A DNA stretch of 16,638 nucleotides from Sodalis-like endosymbiont of Proechinophthirus fluctus (GCF_001602625.1 NZ_LECR01000078.1:27380-44017), one strand, 5' to 3'; shown: positions 1-9,630, counted from the first letter of the stretch. Numbers and translations are program-made. The notes: generated by a model not told the origin, from the letters alone.

Positions 1-417
1 TGCGCTCGGTAGCGCCTGCTGGAACGCCTGAGAATTAGGCAGATAGGCAGTTTTGAACGCCTCGAACAGTGCCACCGGATGCTATCAAGGGCACAGGCAA
101 TCATCTATTCTGCTTCAGTGAGCATGGAAGAGAGGGGTTTTTCACAGATCACGTGTTTACCCTATCATATAAACAGCAGGTTCTGATGACAATGTGGGGC
201 GTTGCTGGCGATATACGCCGAGTCAATCAGATCAGAGCTGGAAAAGCTGCTCCAAGGAATCAAGACACTGTTTGACCGGATAATATACCGCCAGGGCGCA
301 GACCTGCGTCAGCTAGCTCTAATAAATGGCGGTTAATTTCAGCTTACCGATTTCATGAGCGGCACCGATAAGCTGACGGGTGATCCAATTGGTACTTATG
401 ACTGCGAAATGAATCAT
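1..417 (-). pseudogene. ygjR: YgjR-like Gfo/Idh/MocA oxidoreductase pseudogene (3' part outside window)
   Basis: Read on the minus strand from an ATG at 417, the first 30 or so codons match the N-terminus of E. coli YgjR, a putative NAD(P)-dependent oxidoreductase (recalled alignment). The segment FAVISTNWITRQLIGAAHE covers the first Rossmann strand and helix. Two TAG codons follow directly after the residues TAIY. Further pieces can be read in shifted frames: DSAYIASNAPHCHQ, then GKHVICEKPL, the family's conserved EKP motif with the catalytic-site lysine. Another TAG follows TEAE, then LFEAFKTAYLPN, which matches YgjR LFEAFKTACLPN. The gene therefore has at least three stops and several frameshifts. 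The 3' end lies to the left of the window. It is divergent from rlmG, as in E. coli. Substrate unknown; family assignment is fairly secure. Confidence 0.85.
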
Positions 418-566
418 CCTAAACCGACAACCTGCAGATTAAGGGAGGATAACAGCAGAGTAACATGCCCATCCGGCAAGTGAATTCTCCTATACTGGGT
501 AAAAAAACAATATAATTCCGCCGTTATTACCGCTTAACTGCATAATTTTATCATCAGGTAGGGCGT
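418..566. other. Divergent intergenic region between ygjR and rlmG
   Basis: About 150 bases separate the two divergent starts and would have held both promoters. An A-tract (aaaaaaacaatataat, near 502-517) could have formed part of a promoter element, but no convincing -35/-10 pair at standard spacing is visible. No ORF here. Confidence 0.4.
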
Positions 567-1732
567 GTGGGCCTTTTTAAGCACACGTTCGGCGCAGTCC
601 TGCTGGAATGCTATCCGCCCAGCGCGGCTAATGACACCCTAAAAGCATGAGACACAGCGGATGAATATTTGCTGCAGTCGCGCCCGCTGGCGCAGGCGAT
701 AACCAGCCCGACGCTGATTTTCAATGACACCTTCGGCGCGCTGGCCTGCACACTAAGAGCGCGCTGAAGCTGAAGGTGTCAGCGATTCGTACCTGAGCCA
801 GCTCGCCACCCGTAATAACATGGCGTAAAACAGTCAGGCAGAACCGGTCGCCCTGCTGAACAGTCTAGCGCCTCTGCCGCCGTCTTCCCGGGCTGGTGCT
901 GTTAAAAATTCCCCAAAACCCTCTCGCTGCTTGAATATCAACTGCAAGCCCCGTGCGCCGGGTAGCAGGCCCTGACATAATGTTCCTTGCCGCCGGCAAG
1001 GTATGCAAGATCCATAGTTCCACGCTAGCGCTGCTTAGCGACATTATCGGCACACCTCGTTGGCGCAAAAGGCGCGGCTAATTCTACAGCACTTTGGCCG
1101 AGCAGACGCCTTTATCGCCGCTGCCCTACCTTTGGCTGCTGGAGGACAATACACTGTATCGGATCCACAATCAGACCAACGTCTTCTTCCGGACATTGCT
1201 GGATATCAGTACGCGTTTTTTCCTGTCATATTTGCCTTTGCCGCAATATTCCTATTTGCCGCAAGATGTTGAGGCACACTGGTGGATCTTGGGTGCAGCA
1301 ATGGTATCCTGGGATTGATGGTGCTGACGGAAAATCTGCGGGCCGAGATACATTTTGTCGATGAGTTTTATATGGCAATCGCCTCCAGCCCGCTTAATAT
1401 AAGCGAAAACTGGCCGGTGGATCTGCCGCGCTGCTGATTTCAGGTTGACAATTGTTTATCGGGCGTCACGGATGACAGTGTGCAGGCCATTATCTTTAAT
1501 CCGCCTTTCCACCAACAGCAGGTGATAATGGATTATATCGCCCGGCAAATGTTCTGCGATGCACGGCGCAGCCTGCAGCAGGGCAGCCGAGCTGCGCATC
1601 TTAGCCCGTGGCTAATCGTCATTTGGATTATTTTCGTCAACTTAAGCGTTTGTTTGACAACTGCCCCAGGGCTTGGGCGCCAATCAGAAATTTGAGGTGA
1701 TAAAAAGCGTAAAGATGCTCCAGGAGCGCTGA
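567..1732 (+). pseudogene. rlmG: rlmG pseudogene, 23S rRNA (guanine-1835-N2)-methyltransferase
   Basis: Pieces of the whole RlmG (YgjO) protein can be read in order. The N-terminus starts at a GTG (567) preceded by a GGTAGGG-like site. DTADEYLLQS matches AADEYLLQQ, and IFNDTFGALACTL matches ILNDAFGALSCAL. The SAM-binding motif VDLGCSNGILGL is at 1282-1317, VDEFYMAIASS follows, and the catalytic motif NPPFHQQQ is at 1498-1521. The end reads DYFRQLKRLFDNC...KFEVIKSV, closing with TGA at 1730-1732. The length (about 388 codons) is normal, so decay is by point lesions: a TGA in place of a conserved Trp codon at 648-650, plus several frameshifts. The active enzyme makes m2G1835 in 23S rRNA, a non-essential modification, which fits loss in a symbiont. 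Both key motifs survive at sequence level but lie in different frames. Confidence 0.93.
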
Positions 1733-1813
1733 CAGGAGGCTCGGGTCATAATGGATTTGTTACTACGCTGGATAATCATTATACTGTGCCAAAGACCGAG
1801 GAAAGGAACAGTC

Positions 1814-2112
1814 ATGTTGTTGCAAGAGTTAGAGATGAGTTTAGATGCGGTCTTTTCTCTGCTAGAAAACAGTATAATACAGCGCTAGCATGTGTAGCGG
1901 CAGGAGTACCATTTGTTGCAGCACCAGTTAGAGCAATGCTTGGCGCGTGAGGCGTGGCTGCGGGAGCATAACGCTATGCTGGTGGGAAAATTGAATAGCT
2001 TAGACAGCTCTCCGAATCGCAATTACCTGTTTCACAAGATAAAATTATTATCACACATATCGATGCATTAGAGAAAGAGGCCGCGGTGTTTCGCCAGTCA
2101 TGCCAGGACTGA
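1814..2112 (+). pseudogene. Unrecognised small coiled-coil-like protein, broken
   Basis: An AGGAAAGGA ribosome-binding-like site precedes ATG 1814. The reading frame gives MLLQELEMSLDAVFSLLEN, then two TAG codons, then HLLQHQLEQCLAREAWLREH in the same frame. After a frameshift near 2015-2025 it continues as ITHIDALEKEAAVFRQSCQD and stops with TGA at 2110-2112. Repaired, it would be about 99 residues, rich in Leu, Glu and Gln with heptad-like spacing, so probably helical and coiled. I do not recognise the family. It follows rlmG by about 80 bases on the same strand. Because the frame holds across about 65 codons apart from the two TAGs, it is more likely a decayed gene than chance, but the call is tentative. 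Confidence 0.5.
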
Positions 2113-2302
2113 TAGGCAAGGATAGGCGCTTTGTCCTATTCCCGACCGGTGTGGGTGCACCTGTGCTGTTGCCGCGTCGGGCATTATTCATTACGCCCGC
2201 GCCACTGTGCTACAGTGAACCCTGCCATGCCAGCCGCGTCCAGTTTTTTTGTTATATCTCGGATGGCGCGGCTACAAAATGGCGTATACCCTCTACCCTC
2301 CC

Positions 2303-2716
2303 TTAATGCACCGAGGTTTTTTCTTTGTGCAACGCTAATTGTCTTCCGGCCACTGGGCCACTGATAGTGGCCGGTGCAAGCAGCCCAACAACTGATGGAA
2401 AGATTGCGACAAACCCAGACCGTGCCCCACAGGCCTCGCGCCGCAAAAAACTGGTTCATTTTGCATCAATGCCCATTCGTCGGGATGATAGCCGTTTATT
2501 AGACAATTCAGCATAAAATTGCGGCGCAACGTCGTGGCTGCTTAAGGCGCTATCTTCGCCCAGCATTATCGTCAATTCTGTGGCCTCTTGGCAATAGTTA
2601 TCAAATAGTTGCTCCTATTTCCCCGGTCCGCCCAAATGCATTTCCTTCATGGTGAGACAGTAGCAGAAGAAATTAAAGGCACGAATGGTACATTTATTAC
2701 GATGCTGTAAATGTTG
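2303..2716 (-). pseudogene. Unrecognised decayed reading frame
   Basis: On the minus strand a single frame runs 138 codons with only two internal stops: one after HLGGPGK and one after RRMGIDAK. It ends with TAA at 2303-2305. Readable parts include EQLFDNYCQEATELTIMLGE, DVAPQFYAELSNKRL and AIFPSVVGLLAPATISGPVA. The last is hydrophobic and could be a membrane segment. The composition looks coding, and the plus-strand ORFs in the same place look like shadows. I do not recognise the protein and cannot place its start; the sequence upstream becomes an A/T run. It is convergent with the coiled-coil frame at 1814-2112. Confidence 0.4.
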
Positions 2717-2736
2717 ATGAAAAAAATAATATCGCC

Positions 2737-2783
2737 GGCACTTTTTTGGCACTAACTAACTAAGTGCCGCTTCTTTTAGCGGC
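2737..2783. repeat. Cluster of short inverted repeats (alternative hairpins)
   Basis: Three GGCACT/AGTGCC-type elements lie close together. The arm cggcactt (2737-2744) can pair with aagtgccg (2762-2769). Alternatively, ggcact (2748-2753) can pair with agtgcc (2763-2768). A third hairpin pairs gccgct (2766-2771) with agcggc (2778-2783). The arms overlap, so the hairpins are mutually exclusive, as in a terminator/antiterminator. A run of six T lies between the first arms, but no clear U-tract follows the last hairpin, so termination is not well supported. Confidence 0.4.
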
Positions 2784-2804
2784 TCAGTATCACTACCGTC
2801 CAGA

Positions 2805-3480
2805 CTATCGAAAATAGCGAAATGTCAATACTCCTCTTTTTTTCATCGCGCAACTACCGCGCTGAAATGCTCGGTCAGCACCTATTCCCTCATAAAGACA
2901 GACGGGGACAGACATTATCGGCAACAGCAGTATCTGCCTTTCTAATAGCTGTTTTAACTTTTCTCGTACTACGTTGAGGCCTGGCCTAGAGTCAATTCAT
3001 CGCACAGGTAGCGCGCAACATCTTTGATACTGTCCTGGTGGATCGGATTGTAAAGTACGGTTGAGTTCACTATTACATTGTCATAGGGCCGTGCACAGTA
3101 GCGAAATACTCTGATGCAGCACATGCCAGTCGACCTGTTCCCTTGCGTGGCGCGATGGCGCTACGCTCCGCGGGCAGCCGTCGGTTGTATTATTTGCCAC
3201 TTTAAGGCCATATGACACAACGTACGTGCCAAGTGCTTCAGCGGCGGTTGCGACACCGGAATCGAGCTGGAGGCGATGGAGAAAAGAACTTTATGGGCCC
3301 CGTGTACGCCAGATGGTGCTATACCACCGTGTATTTCCCGTCTTGCACCATGCGATCATGGAGCGCGAAGGCCCAGACCTAGTTGTCTTGCTGGGAGGCT
3401 TAGATCCTTGAGCTCGCCGCATGGTTCAGGTGACGTGGCCCACAGCCGCGCAATCACATCCGCTTTATCGGCGGGGATAA
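2805..3480 (-). pseudogene. Unrecognised decayed gene region (minus strand)
   Basis: Several minus-strand pieces look coding. From 3083 down, a frame reads VIVNSTVLYNPIHQDSIKDV and ARYLCDELTLGQ. After a frameshift near 2975 it continues as VVREKLKQLLERQILLLP and ends with TAG at 2805-2807. Farther upstream, between about 3180 and 3480, shifted frames give IPADKADVIARLWATSPEP and SGVATAAEALGTYVVSYGLK. They could belong to one gene of about 220 codons or to two genes. I do not recognise the family. The small plus-strand ORFs at 3226-3494 are judged to be shadows. Strand and extent are uncertain. Confidence 0.35.
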
Positions 3481-4110
3481 AACAGTTAAAATAGTCCTCC
3501 AATGACGTTGCAGCACCTGCTTTTTGCAGAGGTGCGGCGGAAAAATTTTAGCATTGATAACAGCGGGAGAGAAAAGAACAGGTTGCATAAAGCGTGTCCC
3601 TGATTTAATAGATAAATAAGCCAATGCAAAACCCTTTCGATCGGATTACAGGTGAATCCTGGCGGTGTTAATGTATTTCGGCTTGGCAACTCGCGTTAAT
3701 AAAAGAAAATATACATAGTAAAAAATTTTTAATATATTGAATAATTTTATTAAATTAACATTTAATTAATAATGTATTTGATGACGATCGACACCTGTCA
3801 CGCCTGTTTTCTCATCAGTAATGTAGCTTATTTTTTTACCTAGAATATTGTCTCGATAAATAAAAATAAGGTTAAAAATTTAACGCAGGAAATCACTTAC
3901 TACAAACCGGCTCAAGCTGCGTAAAAATTTCACTTCCAACGAAATGTGTTGAGGATAAAAATTTTTAAGTAGAGGGTTGCTAGATTAAACTATCGCGGCT
4001 TACCAATCGGTAGCGGGAGCATCAGGATCTGAGACTGGCAAGGGCCATGTGGCGGCTATACGCAACTTGTTATCATTCGAGTAAGGATGCGGATATATTG
4101 TAAGTCGAAA
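3481..4110. other. Stretch without a supportable gene, AT-rich core
   Basis: The part from about 3700 to 3900 is very AT-rich, with long runs of A/T words and no coding-like frame. The small minus-strand frame at 3486-3689 has no recognisable protein and no clear ribosome binding site. Nothing else could be supported here. It probably represents fully eroded sequence and old intergenic DNA. Confidence 0.4.
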
Positions 4111-4400
4111 TCAAAATGTATCTCACCCCGCAGATTTTAACCTGCCCGACTGGCATGCGGAACGGGTCCCGTACAAAGGCGGCCTGCAATTTCCGTTAAC
4201 CACCGGCCGCACAGCTGACGTCACTGAATTGATAATCGACGATAAAGCGTTTTCTACCTTCCATAAGCATACCGGGCCGCAGGCGGGGACATCAAGATCT
4301 GGTTTAAACCAACCAATATCCAAGAAAGACGTTCCCGCATCATAGATTTCACCCTTGATAAGGTTACTTGCCAGGAGTTTTCGAGCGTTTGTTGTTGACT
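4111..4400 (+). pseudogene. Unrecognised gene fragment
   Basis: Plus-strand pieces with coding-like composition run through this stretch. An initial frame reads MYLTPQILTCP from about 4115. After a shift it gives WHAERVPYKGGLQFPLTTGR and ADVTELIIDDKAFSTFHKHT. After another shift near 4290 it gives DIKIWFKPTNIQERRSRIID, followed by FTLDKVTCQEF. This would be a soluble protein segment of about 95 residues. I do not recognise it. The stretch is GC-balanced while both flanks are AT-rich, which supports a former gene. The minus-strand ORF at 4123-4323 overlaps it and is judged a shadow. Confidence 0.4.
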
Positions 4401-5470
4401 TTGATTACGTATGTTCGGGCCGGAAAACATATCTCCCTGACCGCTAGTAAGCTATTCCAGACAGATGCCAGTATCCATCAGGCACTTGGCCACTAAATCA
4501 GATAAATCAGAAGGGTATAAATCTCTTTTATAGTGCAATGAAAGATTGCTAGCTGTGATACAAAGATGTTTACAATACTAGATTTTATTATAAAAACCAT
4601 ATTGTTATAGAATTCTGTTCAATACTACACCGCCGCCTCCCACTTTAAAATTTATACTTTAACATAGTATGGTTTTCGCAAAGATATATTATCTTTTTTA
4701 AATTATTATTGTCATCGCTTAGATTAACGCCTAGTTTTAACTGCTTATTCTTCTCTTTTATTCATAAAGAATGATGCCTTATTTTGCTAGAATTTTCAAT
4801 TAACAGTTTTTCATTGTCCAACTATAATGGCGATGCCGTAAAAAATGGCAAATAAAAGGCTGCTATGAGCCGATATGCCGGCTGGAGTGATTCGCCTATT
4901 TTGAAGGATTAATTGTTCTTAGGTTTTATCTCCATGTGCAATGATTTTCATTGATGCTTATTGACGCAGGAGCGACAGCGTCATTATCCGAAATTTTTGC
5001 TCTCGGTGCGAGAATGCAGACACTAAACACTGAAAACAAGGCAGAAACGTATAGCAGCGGATCAACACTGATTTAATTCGACGACAGCTCGAGGATGCAG
5101 GCGTTGGACAAAATCATTAGGATGGTGCAAATGTCTTCGCCAGCATTCCCTGCAAGCTGTGATTGATTTCTTGTCAAGCACTTCCTCAGCGCAATTAATC
5201 AGGCGAAGAGCCCCATTATGGCTGTGGTAGAGACGCCGAAATCATTTTTCGTGTCTTATTATAGAAACTAAAGAAATTTTATGGAAATAAATTGCTCTAT
5301 TTTAAAAGAATCTTCTCTGGCTCACCTCTATGATTCCGCTGCTGTATCGCGCCTATTTCCTTTTTTATATGAATGAATGCGGATGAATAGTGGTTTCGAT
5401 TTTACAATTTCAACGCTATAAACATGATATTTCGCCTGATGTATTGGCATCTCTATTTTATTCGGTTAAT
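4401..5470. other. AT-rich gene-poor stretch
   Basis: About 1 kb with no supportable gene. Most of it (4500-4860) is very AT-rich. A more balanced island at about 4940-5260 gives short coding-like pieces such as EIFALGARMQTLNTENKAET (plus strand, near 4991-5050), but these cannot be joined into a recognisable protein. They may be the last remnant of one gene. Confidence 0.4.
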
Positions 5471-5501
5471 GTGACAATTTACAAAAAAATCATGTTATAA
5501 T
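5471..5501 (+). promoter_or_regulatory. Candidate sigma-70 promoter
   Basis: A perfect -10 hexamer TATAAT lies at 5496-5501. GTGACA at 5471-5476 could be the -35 (consensus TTGACA), with a 19-base spacer, at the long end of the usual range. A TTTACA lies closer but at poor spacing. It sits about 50 bases upstream of the 41-codon ORF at 5552. Pattern match only; such matches are common in AT-rich DNA. Confidence 0.35.
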
Positions 5502-5551
5502 GAAAATGGTCGATGGACCTCACGTTTGATAAGTTTGTGCTGTTAGAGTGA

Positions 5552-5677
5552 ATGGAGTTAATAGCTAGATTGACGACTGCAGTAGAATATCGTGAAAAAG
5601 ACAAGCAGATAGCTTTGATGATAATAGATGAAATTACGTATAACATCTTGAATATAGTTAAAATAGAGAGAGGTTGA
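5552..5677 (+). CDS. Short hypothetical ORF (41 codons), possibly a gene remnant
   Basis: ATG 5552 to TGA 5675-5677 encodes a small protein beginning MELIARLTTAVEYREKDK, charged and probably helical. The frame has no internal stop and lies downstream of a TATAAT-containing promoter candidate. The ribosome binding site is weak (AGAG shortly before the ATG). The residues ELIARLTTAVEYREKD loosely recall the start of HD-GYP-type domains (pattern LxxAxEYRDxDT), but the match is too short to call. It could be a genuine small protein, a remnant N-terminal piece, or chance. No clear neighbour relationship. Confidence 0.25.
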   Translation: MELIARLTTAVEYREKDKQIALMIIDEITYNILNIVKIERG

Positions 5678-5730
5678 CCTTATAGAAAATTACTTTTTGC
5701 GCTATTTTCTGGCATGATCTGATAATCTAC

Positions 5731-5777
5731 TGGAGGTGACCAACATGTTTTTTAACAGCAAAAAGATGATATTCTAA
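5731..5777 (+). pseudogene. Strong ribosome binding site with an aborted 10-codon ORF
   Basis: TGGAGGTGA (5731-5739) is a near-perfect Shine-Dalgarno sequence, five bases before ATG 5745. The ORF MFFNSKKMIF ends with TAA at 5775-5777. Such a strong start signal usually belongs to a real gene, so this is probably the surviving start of a gene whose body has been lost or scrambled. Some methyl-accepting chemotaxis proteins begin with MFFN-type sequences, but ten residues cannot establish that. The following 200 bases are AT-rich with no continuation I can see. Confidence 0.35.
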
Positions 5778-5978
5778 TCATCGATTGAAAAAAATTTCAT
5801 GCTGATTTTTATCATATAATTTTATTAATATAATTTTCGGTTTTACCGATCAGGAGAGTAAGCGTTGATGGATTGTTCTAATCCTCATAATTGTTAATCG
5901 CTTACCCAACAGAGATTAATCCCTATTGTTCCCTCTTGGTGATAGATGCACAACAATAATTGATAAATATATCAATAT

Positions 5979-6657
<679 letters not shown>

Positions 6658-7003
6658 CAGGTTTTCCTATTTGTTTCATCCTTTCCAGACGCCGGCGGGT
6701 TTGCACTCAGTGGCGAAAGCGTCAGAGCCTGTCTTGCCAAGATTGGCATAGGAAAATGATACGTGAACCAGCGACAGCCCATTAGCCTCCTGTAACCGCT
6801 ATTACGCTATTAATTGCTATTACGCTATTAATTGGTGTTAGCGATCGGGTTTGCATAAAATCGCCTAGTTTTACTGGTTGCAGTAAGTATTTTCTTATAG
6901 TTCGTTATAACGCTTGTTATCTTTGTCTTTTCCTGGTCACTGAATCGCTCAAGCTTAGCGGAAAGGTACACTCCACCTTAAGAGACATTAAATCGCGGCA
7001 AAA
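6658..7003. other. Intergenic stretch upstream of the reductase and glycosyltransferase pseudogenes
   Basis: About 345 bases between divergent pseudogenes. Minus-strand sequence at 6660-6800 gives a short coding-like piece (VHVSFSYANLGKTGSDAFAT) that I cannot place. An 18-bp tandem duplication lies at 6798-6833. No other feature was supported. Confidence 0.4.
6798..6833. repeat. Perfect 18-bp tandem duplication
   Basis: The unit gctattacgctattaatt occurs twice head to tail (6798-6815 and 6816-6833) with no mismatch. The unit itself contains the partial internal repeat gctatta. It lies in non-coding DNA and is most simply explained as replication slippage; it may be polymorphic between strains. 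Confidence 0.9.
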
Positions 7004-8036
7004 ATGCGGCGCTTCGCCAAATTAAATAAAAAGCACTAAATGCCTGGCTAAATTTTCCCTGCCGTCCGCAGTTGTACACCGGACAAGATCAAGCGGATCC
7101 TGTTGCTACGTCTGGACGATAAAATTAGTGATATAATTATTACCCATTGGCACTGGCTGATAATTGGCCGACAATGGTTATCACATCTCAGTACTGACCT
7201 GTCTCCCACGTGTCAGATATTACTAGCCTGTTGTGATGCAGTACATCAAGCGTACCGATGAGATAAACGGATGTCGCTGAAGGTCCTGCCCCAAGCAGCG
7301 CTTTGATGTAATCATCGACTCTGATGATGTAGTAAGCTATGAAGGGCTAAGGCTCCGCTTGCTGCCTGGTGCCGCGTTATGTCATCAATTTCAATAAACA
7401 GAGTTCGTCGCCGTATGCGCCCTAAGCTGGCTTGGTGAGACAGTGAACGGCATATCACCGAACGACATCGAGCGGTATCGACACTGTTCAATTTACCGCC
7501 AGTGCTGTTTCTCTATATTCTGTCTGGCGCGATTCCCTCCGACCATCGCTGCTCTGGCGCCTTATTTATCACGACCCGCCAAAGAATGGTTTATTGCCAT
7601 TAATCTGTTTACCGGCGCCGAAGATAAAGATTTTCCCTGCGAGCAGGTAGAAAGTTTGATCGCCCATTTACGCCGGCGCGAAGTATGTATTCGCGTGTTT
7701 TTGATCGGCCGCGGCGATTTTCTTAATCACTAGGGGATCGCCTATAGCACCATCAATACGGCGATGGAGATCGTGCGCAGCGCCGATCTAATGGTCATCA
7801 CAGATACATCCATTATGCATATGACCTGCACTTTCAACACCCTGTTGGTCGTGGTATACAACACGCGTCGGCCTAAAGACAACAGGCTGGTAGGCTATAG
7901 CATCTGGGCATCGCATTACGATTAATATGGTACAGTTGGTCACCGATCGCGTTCTGCGGTACGAGACTTGCACGATAAACTGGCCTACATGACCCGCTTG
8001 CTGGCGTCGTCTACCACCGTCGCCATGGGAAATTAG
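7004..8036 (+). pseudogene. Family 9 glycosyltransferase (heptosyltransferase-like) pseudogene
   Basis: Pieces of a GT9 protein (WaaC/WaaF/WaaQ type) can be followed. From ATG 7004 the frame gives RRFAKLNKKH, then a stop. Shifted frames give IKRILLLRLDDKISDIIITH (the N-terminal nucleotide-sugar fold with the LLxRLDxxGD motif, Gly replaced by Ser), then QRFDVIIDSDD, then a 96-codon open frame (7443-7733). After a TAG the sequence continues as SADLMVITDTSIMHM and NTLLVVVYNT, matching the family's C-terminal ADLxVxxDTSxxH motif. It ends with TAG at 8034-8036. The length, about 340 codons, is normal. Intact relatives add heptose or other sugars to the lipopolysaccharide core on the cytoplasmic side of the inner membrane. 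It is convergent with an O-antigen-ligase-like pseudogene, which supports a surface-polysaccharide role. Confidence 0.88.
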
Positions 8037-9092
8037 GTGGAGGACTCGCGGCTTGCCGGCGCTGAACCATCACCGCTAGCGATAGCCAAATCAAAATCTA
8101 CGTCTTGAGTGGATTGCATATCATAAATATGTCCTGCGAGGCGATAAACAGTAACATGAACATATACAGCACCGCGTCCAGGTGATATCCCGACCTATAT
8201 ACACGTAGAGTGTAGCGTAGGCCGACGCCGAGCAGCAGCGCCCAACAACACTAGGCCGACGGCTGATTCCCTTGTGAAGCATGCTGAGATAGGCTCTATG
8301 GGCAGTATGATATGTATGCTATCGTAAATTGACGAAGTTCAGCTCGTGGTTAAAAACCAGCCTGAACTGGGGATGTTAACCGCTTCCGTTAAAAACGGTG
8401 CCAGATGCTGATGCGAAAGTACGGATTCATTGCTCAGGCTATCAAAACGCAACAACAACAGCTCACCGGCGGGGTGAAAATTAGCTGGCGTCGCCAATAA
8501 GACTAGCACTAGAGCCAGTAAGGAACCGCGGCTTTGAGGCATTATCAGTATGCCATCGGGAATGACTTGCCAGCAAGAGATAGCCGACAATTCGCCATTC
8601 CCACGCGATTATCGTCGCTAAGCATAATGGCGATGGAATCACGTTATCAGGCCCGGGATTGAAGTCGGAGACTTTGCGAAAATAAAGGATCTTGCCGGCA
8701 TTGGTGGCGACAGTAAATACCGATAACGCTGTAACCTCGGAGATTACGGCGATTATCACCGTATAGCGACTATAATTTTGCAGCACCAACGACCCCCCAG
8801 TAATAAGGTGAAGATAATCAAGTATAGTCCGTAGGTCAACGTAAGGGATGTTTGCCTCGCGTCGCCGCCAGACATTGCTAACGGTGAAATAGATCGCAAA
8901 CAGGGCTATCAGGCTTCAACCTTTGTAACGTTATCAGATCCTGCTGTAGGTTACAGAGCTTCCCCTGTGCATCAAAAAACTGACAAACAGCAGCACGCAG
9001 AACATATGGAATAGGTTATTGACATTAGTAACACTCACTGCAAAACAGCATTTTGAAAAAAAAGAACGCTGTGAACATCATCAGCCCGGCAT
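8011..9092 (-). pseudogene. O-antigen ligase-like (Wzy_C/WaaL family) membrane protein pseudogene
   Basis: The minus strand gives a succession of hydrophobic segments across changing frames. They include NLFHMFCVLLFVSFLM, SLIALFAIYFTVSN, TLTYGLYLIIFTLLLGGSLV, YTVIIAVISEVTALSVFTVA, then SRGSLLALVLVLLATP (the TxSRGA-type motif of the Wzy_C domain). A large periplasmic-loop-like stretch follows, then AYLSMLHKGI (matching the HNxYL motif) and VGLVLLGALLLGVGLRY. The C-terminal helix reads ILIWLSLAVMVQ after a TAG that probably replaced Trp. The 3' boundary (TAG, complement at 8011-8013) would overlap the convergent glycosyltransferase by about 25 bases. The start is uncertain; an ATG at 9092 has GGAGACGACAGG upstream. 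Intact relatives join O-polysaccharide to lipid A-core in the periplasm. Membrane family is fairly sure, exact member not. Confidence 0.72.
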
Positions 9093-9630
9093 TCCTGTCG
9101 TCTCCTCCCTTTCACCTCTAGGCCGCCGGCGCAGCGATAAATTCGTCAACGCTAATGGCTCAATGCTCACGCTGATCCGCCTGCTGATCAGGGGATATCC
9201 AGCCGCATTTCGTCTGTTTCTGCTAGGGTAATCGGCAAGATGTCAATCATTTATCTCACTGTGAAAAATGCAGATCTCCTTATTTTTACAGATGTTTTCC
9301 TACGATAGCATTTAGCGTTCTCTTACGCACCACGTAGCCTTTGATAGCTGATTCTCAGTATCCTTCGGGGTCACACCGACTTGTGTGTCGATAAGGCTTA
9401 TGCCGGCCCTGTGCTACGGCTTACAGGGAGGACATCTCCACTGAGTTAGGTGAAACCAAAGGATAGGTCGGTTGGCGCAACCGTGTTCTGCCACCCGCGC
9501 TGCGGATGACATGGCCGTAAACGGTAGCGTGATCGGCCATGGCTATTGCGCGGAGGAGACGTTACGATAAAAACCACTATTAGATTGACTAAATCCGGGG
9601 TATTTGATCAGTCAAGTCTTTTAGACAAAA
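9093..9630. other. Stretch without a supportable gene
   Basis: About 540 bases. The part at 9400-9570 is GC-richer and gives a plus-strand piece ADDMAVNGSVIGHGYCAEET that looks coding but matches nothing I recognise. It may be the eroded end of a gene co-directional with the regulator that follows. No operator resembling a UxuR/ExuR palindrome was seen directly upstream of 9631. Confidence 0.35.

Noticed and set aside
2100..2364. Plus-strand ORFs of 68 and 77 codons
   Set aside because: They have no ribosome binding site or recognisable product and lie opposite or next to the better-supported minus-strand frame at 2303-2716.
3226..3494. Plus-strand ORFs of 61 and 72 codons
   Set aside because: Pro/Arg/Ser-rich translations without motifs, in GC-richer DNA where the minus strand reads more like coding sequence; judged shadows, though strand choice here is not certain.
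4990..5100. Possible flhC remnant (LGARMQTL resembles FlhC LGARLQML)
   Set aside because: The match covers about eight residues, the flanking sequence does not continue as FlhC, and no flhD remnant was found upstream.
5858..5905. Inverted repeat gtaagcg ... cgcttac with a 34-base loop
   Set aside because: Seven-base arms at this distance are expected by chance, and no gene or T-tract gives them a role.
8339..8789. Two overlapping minus-strand ORFs (83 and 102 codons) as separate small genes
   Set aside because: Both are consecutive frame fragments of one O-antigen-ligase-like pseudogene.
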